This document shows, one piece after another, positions 27,719-37,163 of a stretch of 64,000 bases of DNA. Origin of the DNA: Rhodoferax potami. Lineage in GTDB: Bacteria > Pseudomonadota > Gammaproteobacteria > Burkholderiales > Burkholderiaceae_C. The position numbers and the translations under genes are program-made. The notes beneath the pieces were generated by a model. The model was given only the letters and a program-made list of their open reading frames with translations. It had not been told where the DNA came from and made no database searches. The stretch spans positions 372,001 through 436,000 of the forward strand of contig NZ_JAVBIK010000001.1 of assembly GCF_032193805.1 (NCBI RefSeq). Direction: 5' to 3'. Every line of letters starts with the position of its first letter. Position 1 is the first letter of the stretch.

Positions 27719-30154
27719 TCAATGCTTCACCGGAGTTGCCAGGACATCCTTTGACACTTCCGCAACCGCAGGGGGCACAGGCTCTTCATCCGGCAGCGGC
27801 ACCGGTTGAGACACTAAGGCCAACTCAAGAACCTTGTCAATCCACCGCACAGGCACGATCTCCAGACCGTCTTTGACATTCGCGGGAATATCCTGCAAAT
27901 CTTTGGCGTTTTGCTCTGGAATCAGCACGGTCTTGATGCCGCCGCGCAGTGCAGCGAGCAGCTTTTCTTTCAAGCCGCCGATCTCCGTCACCTCACCGCG
28001 AAGCGTGATCTCGCCTGTCATGGCAACATCACCGCGGACGGGAATACCGGTCAACGCGGACACAAAGGCCGTCGCCATGGCAGCTCCGGCGCTCGGCCCG
28101 TCCTTGGGGGTTGCGCCATCAGGCACGTGGATGTGAATGTCTTTTTTCTCAAAGGTCTCATCCTTAATGCCCAATCTGCGCGCCCGGCTGCGTACCACCG
28201 TGCGAGCTGCTTCCACAGACTCCTTCATGACGTCACCCAATGAACCTGTCCTGGTGATGATGCCCTTCCCAGGTGTCAGCGCAGCCTCGATCGTCAACAA
28301 ATCGCCACCGACCTCCGTCCAAGCAAGACCGACCACCTGACCCACTTGGTCTTGCTCTTCGGCTCGACCGTAGGTGTAACGTCGGACACCTAGAAAATCG
28401 TTCAAGTTGTCAGCGGTTACGACGACTTGTGCTTCCATCTTCTTCAGCAGAAGACCCTTGACCACCTTGCGGCAAATCTTAGAGAGTTCGCGCTCTAAAG
28501 AGCGCACCCCGGCCTCACGGGTGTAGTAACGGACGATATCGCGCACCGCACTCTCGGCCACCGAAAGCTCAGATTCCTTAACACCATTGTTCTTCATCTG
28601 CTTTGGCAGCAGGTAAGTGATGGCAATGTTGGTCTTTTCGTCTTCGGTATAGCCCGACAGTCGGATAACTTCCATTCGGTCCAGCAGAGCCGGAGGAATG
28701 TTCATGGAGTTTGACGTCGCGACAAACATCACGTCACTCAAGTCGTAGTCCACTTCGACATAGTGATCGCCAAATTTGCTGTTTTGCTCAGGATCCAACA
28801 CCTCCAGCAAGGCGCTACTCGGGTCACCGCGGAAGTCCGTGCCCAACTTGTCGATCTCGTCCAGCAAGAACAAGGGATTGCGGGTTCCGACTTTGGAGAG
28901 GCTTTGCAGCACTTTCCCCGGCATCGCACCGATATATGTCCGACGGTGACCGCGGATTTCAGCTTCGTCACGCATGCCACCCAAGGCCATGCGAACGTAC
29001 TTACGCCCCGTGGCTTTGGCAATACTCTGCCCCAACGAGGTTTTACCGACCCCGGGAGGGCCTACCAAGCACAAAATCGGCGCCTTGACCTTGTCGACCC
29101 GTTGCTGAACCGCAAGGTATTCCAAAATGCGGTCTTTGACCTTGTCGAGACCATAGTGATCTTCGTTCAGCACATTCTCTGCATTGAGCAGGTTGTGTTT
29201 GATCTTTGTCTTTGCAGACCAAGGCAATCCTGTCAAAACCTCGATGTAGTTCCGGACTACCGTGGCCTCTGCAGACATGGGCGACATCAGCTTGAGCTTT
29301 TTGAGCTCAGCCTCTGCTTTCTTCAAAGCTTCTTTCGGCATCTTTGCCGATTTGATCTTCTTCTCGATCTCTTCGATGTCCGCACCGTCTTCGCCTTCTC
29401 CAAGTTCCTTTTGGATGGCTTTGACCTGCTCGTTCAGGTAGAAATCCCGCTGGTTTTTCTCCATTTGCCGCTTGACCCGGCCGCGGATCTTCTTGTCCAC
29501 ATTCAAGATGTCGACCTCATGCTCGATTTGCTCGAACAAGCTCTCCAAACGGTCCTTGACCTCCGGCAAACCCAGAATGGCTTGCTTGCTATCAAGCTTT
29601 AACGGGAGGTGCGCGGCAATTGTGTCAGCCAGACGCCCCGGGTCATCGATGCTGGAAATCGACGTGAGTATTTCGGGCGGAATTTTTTTGTTGAGCTTGA
29701 CGTATTGGTCAAACTGCTGCATCACCGCGCGGCGCAGGGCCTCTACCTCACTGCCGGCTTTGCGGCTGGCGTCTGTTACTGCCGCAGGCATCTCTATGGG
29801 GGTGATGTTGGCGGTGAAATGGGACTCACCTTCAGCAATACTGTTTACCGTAGCGCGTTGATGGCCTTCCACCAGCACTTTGACGGTGCCGTCGGGCAGC
29901 TTCAGCATCTGCAAAATAGTGGACACACAGCCCACATCGAACATATCCGACACTAACGGATCGTCTTTGGCAGCCGCTTTCTGGGCCACCAGCATGATGC
30001 GGCGCTCTGCCTCCATCGCAGCCTCGAGTGCTTTGATGCTTTTCGGGCGCCCTACAAACAAAGGGATCACCATGTGCGGGAACACCACGACATCCCGCAA
30101 AGGCAGCAGGGGAAGTTCTAGGGGGGTAGCAGGCAAGGGAATATGGCCAGACAT
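27719..30154 (-). CDS. lon: ATP-dependent protease La (Lon)
   Basis: 811 residues. The N-terminal substrate domain (ELPLLPLRDVVVFPHMVIPLFVGR) and coiled coil precede an AAA+ module with Walker A GPPGVGKTSLGQSIA and Walker B FLLDEIDK. The proteolytic Ser is in PKDGPSAGAAMATA and the catalytic Lys in GGLKEKLLAALRGG. It degrades misfolded and regulatory proteins. It follows clpX after 148 bp, where a heat-shock-like promoter is seen. No terminator is visible before the tRNA cluster. Confidence 0.97.
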   Translation of the reverse strand: MSGHIPLPATPLELPLLPLRDVVVFPHMVIPLFVGRPKSIKALEAAMEAERRIMLVAQKAAAKDDPLVSDMFDVGCVSTILQMLKLPDGTVKVLVEGHQRATVNSIAEGESHFTANITPIEMPAAVTDASRKAGSEVEALRRAVMQQFDQYVKLNKKIPPEILTSISSIDDPGRLADTIAAHLPLKLDSKQAILGLPEVKDRLESLFEQIEHEVDILNVDKKIRGRVKRQMEKNQRDFYLNEQVKAIQKELGEGEDGADIEEIEKKIKSAKMPKEALKKAEAELKKLKLMSPMSAEATVVRNYIEVLTGLPWSAKTKIKHNLLNAENVLNEDHYGLDKVKDRILEYLAVQQRVDKVKAPILCLVGPPGVGKTSLGQSIAKATGRKYVRMALGGMRDEAEIRGHRRTYIGAMPGKVLQSLSKVGTRNPLFLLDEIDKLGTDFRGDPSSALLEVLDPEQNSKFGDHYVEVDYDLSDVMFVATSNSMNIPPALLDRMEVIRLSGYTEDEKTNIAITYLLPKQMKNNGVKESELSVAESAVRDIVRYYTREAGVRSLERELSKICRKVVKGLLLKKMEAQVVVTADNLNDFLGVRRYTYGRAEEQDQVGQVVGLAWTEVGGDLLTIEAALTPGKGIITRTGSLGDVMKESVEAARTVVRSRARRLGIKDETFEKKDIHIHVPDGATPKDGPSAGAAMATAFVSALTGIPVRGDVAMTGEITLRGEVTEIGGLKEKLLAALRGGIKTVLIPEQNAKDLQDIPANVKDGLEIVPVRWIDKVLELALVSQPVPLPDEEPVPPAVAEVSKDVLATPVKH

Positions 30155-30180
30155 AGGAAAACCTTTACGTTACCTGTTGA

Positions 30181-30208
30181 ATATGGACCGGATTGCCCGG
30201 ATTACAAG
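30181..30208 (-). promoter_or_regulatory. Candidate sigma32 (heat-shock) promoter of lon
   Basis: On the minus strand CTTGTAA (30202-30208), a 13-bp spacer and GTCCATAT (30181-30188) match the E. coli sigma32 pattern CTTGAAA/CCCCATnT at 10 or 11 of 15 positions. It ends 27 bp before the lon ATG. Confidence 0.45.
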
Positions 30209-30302
30209 TACGAGCCCATTATGAAAACGCATTGCTCACACCGAGCGGTCTTGAATGCCCCCAAACACCTCGCTTATCGGATGAATGGGGACAGATTCCG
30301 GT

Positions 30303-31568
30303 TTATGCCTTTTTGGCAGTTTCGCGGTAGACCATCAGCGGAGGTTTATTCTCTTCAATGGTTAATTCATCGACTACGACGCGCTCTACGTTACCGGCAT
30401 TGGGCAGCTCGTACATGGTGTCGATCAACGATTGCTCCAAAATGGAGCGCAGACCTCGGGCACCGGTTTTACGCACCAGTGCACGCTTGGCAATCGCCTT
30501 CAATGCCGCAGGACGGATTTCCAACTCAGCACCTTCCATGGCCAGAAGCTTGGCATATTGCTTGACCAGCGCATTTTTGGGCTCAGTCAAAATCTGAACC
30601 AAGGCATCTTCCGTCAGTTCCGCGAGCGTCGCCACCACCGGCATGCGCCCCACCAACTCTGGAATCAAACCAAACTTGATCAGATCTTCAGGCTCAACTT
30701 CCTTGAACACCTCTGTCAAGGAACGCTGCTGCTTGCTCTTCACTGCTGCCCCAAAGCCGATACCCGAAGACTCTGTCCGGTTACCGATCACTTTTTCCAG
30801 CCCTGCAAACGCGCCGCCGCAAATAAACAGGATGTTGGTCGTGTCAATTTGCACAAAATCCTGGTTCGGATGCTTGCGCCCGCCCTGGGGAGGAACGCTC
30901 GCCATGGTGCCTTCAATCAGCTTCAGCAGCGCTTGCTGAACGCCTTCACCCGACACATCTCGCGTAATCGAAGGGTTGTCCGACTTGCGGGAAATCTTGT
31001 CGATTTCATCGATGTATACGATGCCACGCTGTGCCCGTTCGACGTCGTAATTGCAGCTTTGCAGCAACTTCAACACGATGTTTTCAACGTCCTCACCGAC
31101 ATAGCCAGCCTCTGTCAGCGTGGTTGCGTCGGCCATCACAAAAGGCACATCCAACATACGGGCGAGCGTTTGAGCGAGCAACGTCTTGCCGGACCCTGTA
31201 GGTCCAATCAGCAAAATATTGCTTTTGGCGAGTTCGACGTCGTCTTTCTTTGCCTTCTCTTTGTGCTTCAGACGTTTGTAGTGGTTGTAAACCGCCACTG
31301 CCAAAGTGCGCTTTGCCGGCTCTTGACCAATGACATAGTTGTCGAGGTTGGCTTTGATATCTGCTGGAGTGGGCAAATCAGACTTCGACTCTTTGTTCTC
31401 AGTCGTAGCTGGCAACTCATCACGGATGATTTCATTGCAAAGGTCAATGCATTCGTCGCACACAAAGACAGACGGTCCAGCAATGAGTTTCTTCACCTCA
31501 TGCTGACTCTTCCCGCAAAAAGAGCAGTACAGGGTTTTTTCGCTGGTTGAGCCTTTTTTCTCGGCCAT
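30303..31568 (-). CDS. clpX: ATP-dependent Clp protease ATP-binding subunit ClpX
   Basis: 421 residues. The N-terminal zinc domain has four Cys (CSFCGK and CDECIDLC). The AAA+ module shows [39 protein letters not shown] and the [22 protein letters not shown] block. The ClpP-docking IGF loop is present (SGIGFGA). It unfolds ssrA-tagged and other proteins into ClpP. It is 103 bp after clpP, with a hairpin between. Confidence 0.97.
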   Translation of the reverse strand: MAEKKGSTSEKTLYCSFCGKSQHEVKKLIAGPSVFVCDECIDLCNEIIRDELPATTENKESKSDLPTPADIKANLDNYVIGQEPAKRTLAVAVYNHYKRLKHKEKAKKDDVELAKSNILLIGPTGSGKTLLAQTLARMLDVPFVMADATTLTEAGYVGEDVENIVLKLLQSCNYDVERAQRGIVYIDEIDKISRKSDNPSITRDVSGEGVQQALLKLIEGTMASVPPQGGRKHPNQDFVQIDTTNILFICGGAFAGLEKVIGNRTESSGIGFGAAVKSKQQRSLTEVFKEVEPEDLIKFGLIPELVGRMPVVATLAELTEDALVQILTEPKNALVKQYAKLLAMEGAELEIRPAALKAIAKRALVRKTGARGLRSILEQSLIDTMYELPNAGNVERVVVDELTIEENKPPLMVYRETAKKA

Positions 31569-31613
31569 GGATGTGTGCCTTTTTTCGCTAAGTTAAGCAA
31601 TGATAACCAAATG

Positions 31614-31645
31614 AAAACGGTGCATCTCCGCAGGAGAGGCACCGT
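31614..31645 (-). terminator. Hairpin between clpP and clpX
   Basis: ACGGTGCcTCTCC pairs with GGAGAtGCACCGT with one mismatch and a 3-nt loop, followed on the minus strand by TTTTC. It should at least attenuate transcription into clpX, giving clpP excess. Confidence 0.7.
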
Positions 31646-31670
31646 CTTGGAGGGAACTGCGCCGGCCGTA

Positions 31671-32300
31671 TCAGGGGCGCTTGGCGATCACTTGATCGAC
31701 CAGGCCGTATTCCTTGGCCTCGTCTGCCGACAGGTAATAGTCACGCTCTGTATCGCGCTCAATCTTCTCCAAGGGCTGACCGGTGCGCTCGGCCAAAATC
31801 TTGTTCAACTGCTCGCGGGTCTTCAAAATCTCCCGGGCGTGAATCTCGATTTCAGTGGCTTGGCCCTGAGTTCCACCCAAAGGTTGATGGATCATGACCT
31901 TGGAATTGGGCAAAGAGAAGCGCTTGCCTTTGGCGCCAGCCGCCAACAGGAAGGCACCCATACTCGCCGCCATGCCGGTACACAAGGTGGACACGTCAGG
32001 CTTGATGAAATTCATGGTGTCATAGATCGCCATACCGGCGCTCACAGAGCCGCCCGGGGAGTTGATGTAGAAAGAAATGTCCTTGTCAGGATTCTCGCTT
32101 TCCAGGAACAGCAACTGCGCCACGACCAAGTTGGCAGTCTGGTCATTGACCGGTCCGACCAGAAAAATAACGCGCTCTTTCAGCAGACGGGAATAAATGT
32201 CGTATGAACGCTCGCCACGCCCCGATTGCTCGATGACCATGGGCACCATACCCAAAGCCTGGGTTTCCATTGCGCCGGACATTCCGTATTTGACGTTCAT
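31671..32300 (-). CDS. clpP: ATP-dependent Clp protease proteolytic subunit ClpP
   Basis: 209 residues with a short propeptide. The catalytic triad is visible as Ser in [11 protein letters not shown], His in VMIHQPLGG and Asp in [32 protein letters not shown] is the oxyanion and handle region. It forms the tetradecameric chamber used by ClpX and ClpA. Order tig-clpP-clpX-lon on the minus strand is the conserved proteobacterial arrangement. Confidence 0.97.
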   Translation of the reverse strand: MNVKYGMSGAMETQALGMVPMVIEQSGRGERSYDIYSRLLKERVIFLVGPVNDQTANLVVAQLLFLESENPDKDISFYINSPGGSVSAGMAIYDTMNFIKPDVSTLCTGMAASMGAFLLAAGAKGKRFSLPNSKVMIHQPLGGTQGQATEIEIHAREILKTREQLNKILAERTGQPLEKIERDTERDYYLSADEAKEYGLVDQVIAKRP

Positions 32301-32346
32301 AAGCTCTCCAAAATGTAGGGGGTAACTGTACCGAAAAAGACAAGCC

Positions 32347-32401
32347 CAAAAAGCAAATGGGGCTTAGCCGCAGGACTGCAAGTCCCGCGCAAGCCCCATT
32401 T
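32347..32401 (-). terminator. Terminator between tig and clpP
   Basis: AAATGGGGCTT pairs perfectly with AAGCCCCATTT. An inner GCGGGACT/AGTCCTGC stem extends it. On the minus strand GCTTTTTGG follows. It lies 35 bp after the tig stop. Confidence 0.7.
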
Positions 32402-32435
32402 CGCTGCGACGCACAGAATGCGCCTGCGCCTGACC

Positions 32436-33746
32436 TTAGTTCTGGCCCATCAATTCGTCGAAGGACACAGCCTTGTCAGTCACTTTGGCCTTGGCCAAGA
32501 TGTACTCGGTCACGTTGTTTTCAATCACAACCGCCTCGACTTCTGCCATGCGGCGGTTGTCGCCGTAGTACCAACGGATCACGTCGGCTGGCTTCTCGTA
32601 GCTGGCTGCGAGTTCTTCGACGTGAGCCTTGATCTGCTCGGGCTTGGCGGCCAGATCATTGGAGCGAACCAATTCAGCCACTACCAGACCCAAACGCACG
32701 CGACGCTCGGCTTGTGGGCGGAAGATGTCGTCAGGGATCGGTGCCTTGTCCGCATCCTTGATACCACGCTGCTTGAGGTCTGCACGGGCGCTTTCGACCA
32801 TGCGATCCAACTCAGCTTGCACGCTGGACTTGGGCAAATCGAGCTCGGCCTTGGCGACCAATGCGTCCATCGCTGCTTGCTTATTGCGAGCCAGCAAGCG
32901 GTGCTTGACTTCACGCTCAAGGTTCTTGCGGATGTCAGCGCGCAGCGCCTCCACGGTGCCTTCGGCGATACCGAGCGACTTGGCCAAGTCTGCGTTAACT
33001 TCGGGCAGGTTGGCGGCTTCAAGCTTCTTCAGGGTGACCAGGAAGTCGGCTGTCTTGCCAGCCACGTCTTTACCGTGGTAGTCCGCAGGGAAAGCCAAGG
33101 GGAAAGTCTTGCTTTCGCCGGACTTCATGCCACGGGTTGCGTCTTCAAATTCCTTCAGCATCTGGCCATCGCCCAGAATGAACTGGAAGTCAGAAGCCTT
33201 GCCGCCGGCGAAAGGTTCGCCGTCGATCTTGCCTTCAAAATCTACCGTCACGCGGTCTGTGTCTTGGGCTGCGGTGTCCTGTGCGCGCTGCGCAAAGGTA
33301 CGACGCTGCTTGCGCAAAATTTCGATGGTCTTGTCAATGGCTTCGTCGGTCACATCGGCAGTCAGTTTTTCAACTTCGGCACCTGCCAAGTCAGCAATTT
33401 TGACTTCTGGGAAAACTTCGAAAATCGCGTCAAAAGCCATTTGGCCTTCAGGCGAAGTTTCGCTTTCAGAAATCTTGGGTTGGCCAGCAACGCGCAGCTT
33501 GGCTTCGTTAGCGGCAGTGGCAAATGCCTCACCCACTTTGTCGTTCATCACTTCGTAGTGAACCGAGTAGCCGTAACGCTGGGAAACCACGTTCATCGGC
33601 ACCTTGCCTGGACGGAAACCGTCCATCTTGACGGTGCGCGCCAACTTGCGCAGACGGCTGTCAACTTCGGTCTGGATCACGCCCACAGGCAGTGTCAGCG
33701 TGATCTTGCGCTCCAGCTTCTCCAGAGTCTCTACAGTAACGGCCAT
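32436..33746 (-). CDS. tig: Trigger factor, ribosome-associated chaperone and prolyl isomerase
   Basis: 436 residues. The ribosome-binding tail has the signature GFRPGKVPMNVV (family GFRxGKxP). A PPIase domain (DRVTVDFEGKIDGEPFAGGKASDFQFILG) and a long helical C-terminal domain follow. AGGAG precedes the ATG. It is transcribed after the tRNA-Leu gene on the same strand, 67 bp apart. Confidence 0.97.
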   Translation of the reverse strand: MAVTVETLEKLERKITLTLPVGVIQTEVDSRLRKLARTVKMDGFRPGKVPMNVVSQRYGYSVHYEVMNDKVGEAFATAANEAKLRVAGQPKISESETSPEGQMAFDAIFEVFPEVKIADLAGAEVEKLTADVTDEAIDKTIEILRKQRRTFAQRAQDTAAQDTDRVTVDFEGKIDGEPFAGGKASDFQFILGDGQMLKEFEDATRGMKSGESKTFPLAFPADYHGKDVAGKTADFLVTLKKLEAANLPEVNADLAKSLGIAEGTVEALRADIRKNLEREVKHRLLARNKQAAMDALVAKAELDLPKSSVQAELDRMVESARADLKQRGIKDADKAPIPDDIFRPQAERRVRLGLVVAELVRSNDLAAKPEQIKAHVEELAASYEKPADVIRWYYGDNRRMAEVEAVVIENNVTEYILAKAKVTDKAVSFDELMGQN

Positions 33747-33813
33747 CGTCTACTCCTAATGTTTGATTGGCAGGACTTTCACCTGCGGGCATCGCATCGA
33801 TGCATTTCTAAGT

Positions 33814-33898
33814 TGGTGCGCGGGGGGACTCGAACCCCCACAGTGTTGCCACCGTCAGGACCTAAACCTGGTGCGTCTACCAATTTCGCCACCCGCGC
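33814..33898 (-). tRNA. tRNA-Leu (anticodon TAG)
   Basis: Acceptor GCGCGGG/CCCGCGC, discriminator A, encoded CCA. The anticodon loop reads TTTAGGT (TAG), with a long variable arm and T loop GGTTCGAGTCC. It lies just upstream of tig. Confidence 0.97.
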
Positions 33899-33927
33899 AA
33901 AAAACAAAACTCGGGAGCCGGACTCAT

Positions 33928-33946
33928 TTGTGAACATTGCTCACAA
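33928..33946. promoter_or_regulatory. 19-bp near-perfect palindrome upstream of tRNA-Leu/tig
   Basis: TTGTGA-N7-TCACAA, whose centre is also largely symmetric (16 of 19 positions). It lies 30 bp upstream of the tRNA-Leu gene. TTAAAAT at about 33974-33980 on the minus strand, followed by a GC-rich stretch, could be a -10 element. It might be an operator or a terminator stem for the RND gene that ends at 34010. Confidence 0.4.
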
Positions 33947-34009
33947 CACCCCGGCCACCCGTTTGAAATCGGTAAGCCCGCTATTTTAACCTGCAAGCGG
34001 GCCCCACTT

Positions 34010-37000
34010 TCAGGTCAGCGCAGGATTCTCGCGTTTTACCCGGAACCACGCGGCATACATGGCAGGCAAAGCCAGCAATGTCAGGACCGTAGCCACGATG
34101 AGGCCACCCATGATCGCCACGGCCATCGGCCCCCAGAAAACCGAGCGAGACAGCGGAATCATGGCCAACACAGCCGCCGCAGCGGTGAGCACAATCGGAC
34201 GTAACCGTCGCACTGCAGACTCCACAATCGCGTCCCACGCTGGAATACCCGCCGCCCTGTCCTGCTCAATCTGGTCGATCAGGATCACCGAGTTGCGCTG
34301 GATCATTCCCATCAGGGCAATCACGCCCAGCAACGCAACAAAACCAAAGGGCCGCCCCATAACAATGAGGGCGCCGGCCACACCGGCAATACCCAAGGGA
34401 CCGGTAATGAACACCAGCAACGACCGGCTAAAGCTTTGCAACTGCAGCATCAACAAGGTGAACGTCAAGAACAACATCACAGGCACACCGGCCACGATGG
34501 ACGCCGAGCCTTTGGAACTCTCCTCTACCGCGCCCGCCACTTCGATACGGTAGCCATTGATGCCCTTGGCGGTCCATTGCGCTTCCAGCTCTTTCATCTT
34601 GGGCTGCAGTTCGGCGGTCACGGTGGCGCCTTGCAAGCCTTCGACCATATCGCTCTGCACGGTGATGGCGTAGTCACGGTTCTCGCGCCACATCACGCCG
34701 GGCTCCCAGGTGAATACCGGTTTGGCGATCTGGGTAATCGGGATCGACTTGCCGCTGCTCGTCGGCAGATACGCATTGGCAATATCGGTGATGGCGTTGC
34801 GCTCATCCAAAGGCTGGCGCAACACAATATCTATCAGCTTGTCGCCTTCGCGGTACTGACCGACTGTGGTGCCCGTGGACAGGGTTTTGGCCGCTTGCGC
34901 AATGCTCTGGCTGCTAACGCCCAAGGCGCGTGCTTTATCTTGATCCACCTCCAGGCGGAGCACCTTGACCGACTCATTCCAGTTGTCGTTCACACCGCGG
35001 GTGTTGCTGCTTTGGCGCATGACGGCTTTTACTTCGTCTGCACGGTCGCGCAAAACCAAAGGATCCGAACCCACCACGCGGAACTGCACTGGGTAAGGCA
35101 CGGGTGGCCCGTTCGGCAGGAGCTTGACGCGACCCCGCACCTCGGGAAACTCTGCTGCCAGCAAGGCCGGGAGCTTCACGCGCAAAGACTCCCGCACCTT
35201 CAAGTCCACCGGCATGATGATGAGCTGAGACACGTTGGTCTGCGGGAACACCTGGTCCAGTGGCAGGTAGAACCGTGGCACGCCGGACCCGATCCAAGTG
35301 CTCACCGCCGACACGCCGGGCTCTTGCATCAGGCGTGCTTCCACCCGTTGGGTCACGGCCTGGTTATTGGCAAAGGAGGTCCCTTCCGGGAACCAAATAT
35401 CCACCAAGACCTCGGGCCGGCTCGAATCCGGGAAGAACTGCTGCTGCACCTTGCCCATGCCCACAATCCCGAGGGCGAACACCAGAATTGTCCCGCCTAT
35501 CGTCATCCAGCGGTGCTGCACACACCAGTTCACCGTGCGGCGGAAGGTGTTGTAGAACGGCGTGTCAAAGTGCTCCTGGTGTGCGGATTCGCCACCGTGG
35601 TGGTCGTGGCTCTTGAGCAGCAGGGTCCCCAGATAGGGCACAAAGTACACCGACACAAACCAGCTCAAAATCAGGGCCAGCACTGTCACCGCGAAAATGG
35701 CGTAGGTGTACTCGCCGGTCACTGACTTGGCCATCCCGATGGGCAGAAAGCCCACGGCGGTGATCAGCGTACCGGTCAGCATCGGCATGGCGGTGACTTC
35801 GTAGGCAAAGGTCGCAGCCCGCACCTTGTCGTAGCCCTCTTCCATCTTGCGGACCATCATTTCCACCGCAATGATCGCGTCATCCACCAGCAGGCCCAGC
35901 GCAATGATGAGCGAACCCAGCGAAATCTTGTGCAAGCCGATGCCCCAGTAGTACATGCCCAAAAAGGTCACGGCCAAGACGAGTGGAATGGTGATGCCCA
36001 CCACCAGGCCGGGGCGCACATCCAGCGTCCAGCGCTTCCAGAAAGGCTGACCGGCCTTGGTGTGCAGGCCCAGCGCAATAAAGCTCACCGCCAGCACAAT
36101 CACCACCGCTTCGATCAGCACCTTGACGAACTCGTTCACCGAGCTCGACACCGATTTAGGCTGGTCTTGCAGTTGCACCAGCTTGATACCCGCCGGGAGC
36201 GTTTTCTCGATACCGACAAACGTTTTCTCCAGCGCATGGCCCAGCGCGATGATGTCGCCGCCCTTGGCCATGGACACCCCGAGTGCAATCACCTCTTTGC
36301 CCTGGTGGTGCACCTTCACGGACGGCGGATCCACATAGCCTTTGCCGATCGTGGCGATGTCTTTGAGGCGGAACTGGTTGCCGCTGGCGCCGCGAATCGG
36401 CATATCTGCCAATTGCTGCACCGCATTGAACTGGCCACCCACCCGCACTTGCACGACGTCCAAGGGAGTTTGCACCGCACCTGCAGACTCCACCGCGTTC
36501 TGCTGGCCGAGCTGGGCCAGCACTTGGTTGAAGTCCAGGCCCAACTGGGCCAGGCGCTTTTGCGAGATCTCGATGTACAGCTTTTCGTCTTGCGCGCCGA
36601 ACAACTCCACTTTGGCCACGTCCGGCACCCGCAACAGGCGTTGGCGCACATCGTCCGCCAGGGTTTTGAGTTCCGCGTAATTAAAGCCTTCGCCTTCGAG
36701 CGCATAGATCACGCCATACACATCGCCGAAGTCGTCGTTAAAGAATGGGCCCACCACGCCTTGGGGCAGGGTGCCACGCATGTCGCCGATCTTTTTGCGC
36801 ACGCTGTACCAGACGTTGGGCACCTCGCTGCCCTTGCTGGAATCTTTGATCTGGAAAATGATCTGCGACTCGCCGGGCTTGGAGTAGCTGCGAATCTTGT
36901 CGGCGTACTGCACCTCTTGCAGGGTGCGCTCCAGCTTGTCGGTGACCTGCTCGGCCACCTGCTGGGCCGTCGCTCCCGGCCAATAGGTGCGAACTACCAT

Positions 37001-37156
37001 GGCGCGGAAAGTAAAGGGCGGGTCTTCATCCTGCCCGAGCTGAAAGTAGGCCGCAGCCCCCAAGAGCATGAGCACGATCATGAGATAGCGGGTCAGCGCT
37101 GAATGCTCCAGCGCCCATTTGGAGAGGTTAAACCCCTTGCTAGGTTCTTGCATCAT
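34010..37156 (-). CDS. Efflux RND transporter permease subunit
   Basis: 1048 residues, the full inner-membrane RND pump. The N-terminal helix is followed by a large periplasmic pore domain and a second repeat. The proton-relay motif is visible in ISLGSLIIALGLLVDDAIIAVEMMVRKMEEG (helix 4, paired Asp) within about residues 385-415. The second membrane block ends in LLGVIALMGMIQRNSVILIDQIEQ. The type resembles TriC or other multidrug exporters rather than AcrB. GTGAGGCG precedes ATG 37156, 8 bp after the adaptor stop. No outer-membrane channel gene is adjacent. Confidence 0.93.
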   Translation of the reverse strand: MMQEPSKGFNLSKWALEHSALTRYLMIVLMLLGAAAYFQLGQDEDPPFTFRAMVVRTYWPGATAQQVAEQVTDKLERTLQEVQYADKIRSYSKPGESQIIFQIKDSSKGSEVPNVWYSVRKKIGDMRGTLPQGVVGPFFNDDFGDVYGVIYALEGEGFNYAELKTLADDVRQRLLRVPDVAKVELFGAQDEKLYIEISQKRLAQLGLDFNQVLAQLGQQNAVESAGAVQTPLDVVQVRVGGQFNAVQQLADMPIRGASGNQFRLKDIATIGKGYVDPPSVKVHHQGKEVIALGVSMAKGGDIIALGHALEKTFVGIEKTLPAGIKLVQLQDQPKSVSSSVNEFVKVLIEAVVIVLAVSFIALGLHTKAGQPFWKRWTLDVRPGLVVGITIPLVLAVTFLGMYYWGIGLHKISLGSLIIALGLLVDDAIIAVEMMVRKMEEGYDKVRAATFAYEVTAMPMLTGTLITAVGFLPIGMAKSVTGEYTYAIFAVTVLALILSWFVSVYFVPYLGTLLLKSHDHHGGESAHQEHFDTPFYNTFRRTVNWCVQHRWMTIGGTILVFALGIVGMGKVQQQFFPDSSRPEVLVDIWFPEGTSFANNQAVTQRVEARLMQEPGVSAVSTWIGSGVPRFYLPLDQVFPQTNVSQLIIMPVDLKVRESLRVKLPALLAAEFPEVRGRVKLLPNGPPVPYPVQFRVVGSDPLVLRDRADEVKAVMRQSSNTRGVNDNWNESVKVLRLEVDQDKARALGVSSQSIAQAAKTLSTGTTVGQYREGDKLIDIVLRQPLDERNAITDIANAYLPTSSGKSIPITQIAKPVFTWEPGVMWRENRDYAITVQSDMVEGLQGATVTAELQPKMKELEAQWTAKGINGYRIEVAGAVEESSKGSASIVAGVPVMLFLTFTLLMLQLQSFSRSLLVFITGPLGIAGVAGALIVMGRPFGFVALLGVIALMGMIQRNSVILIDQIEQDRAAGIPAWDAIVESAVRRLRPIVLTAAAAVLAMIPLSRSVFWGPMAVAIMGGLIVATVLTLLALPAMYAAWFRVKRENPALT

Positions 37157-37163
37157 GGTCGCC

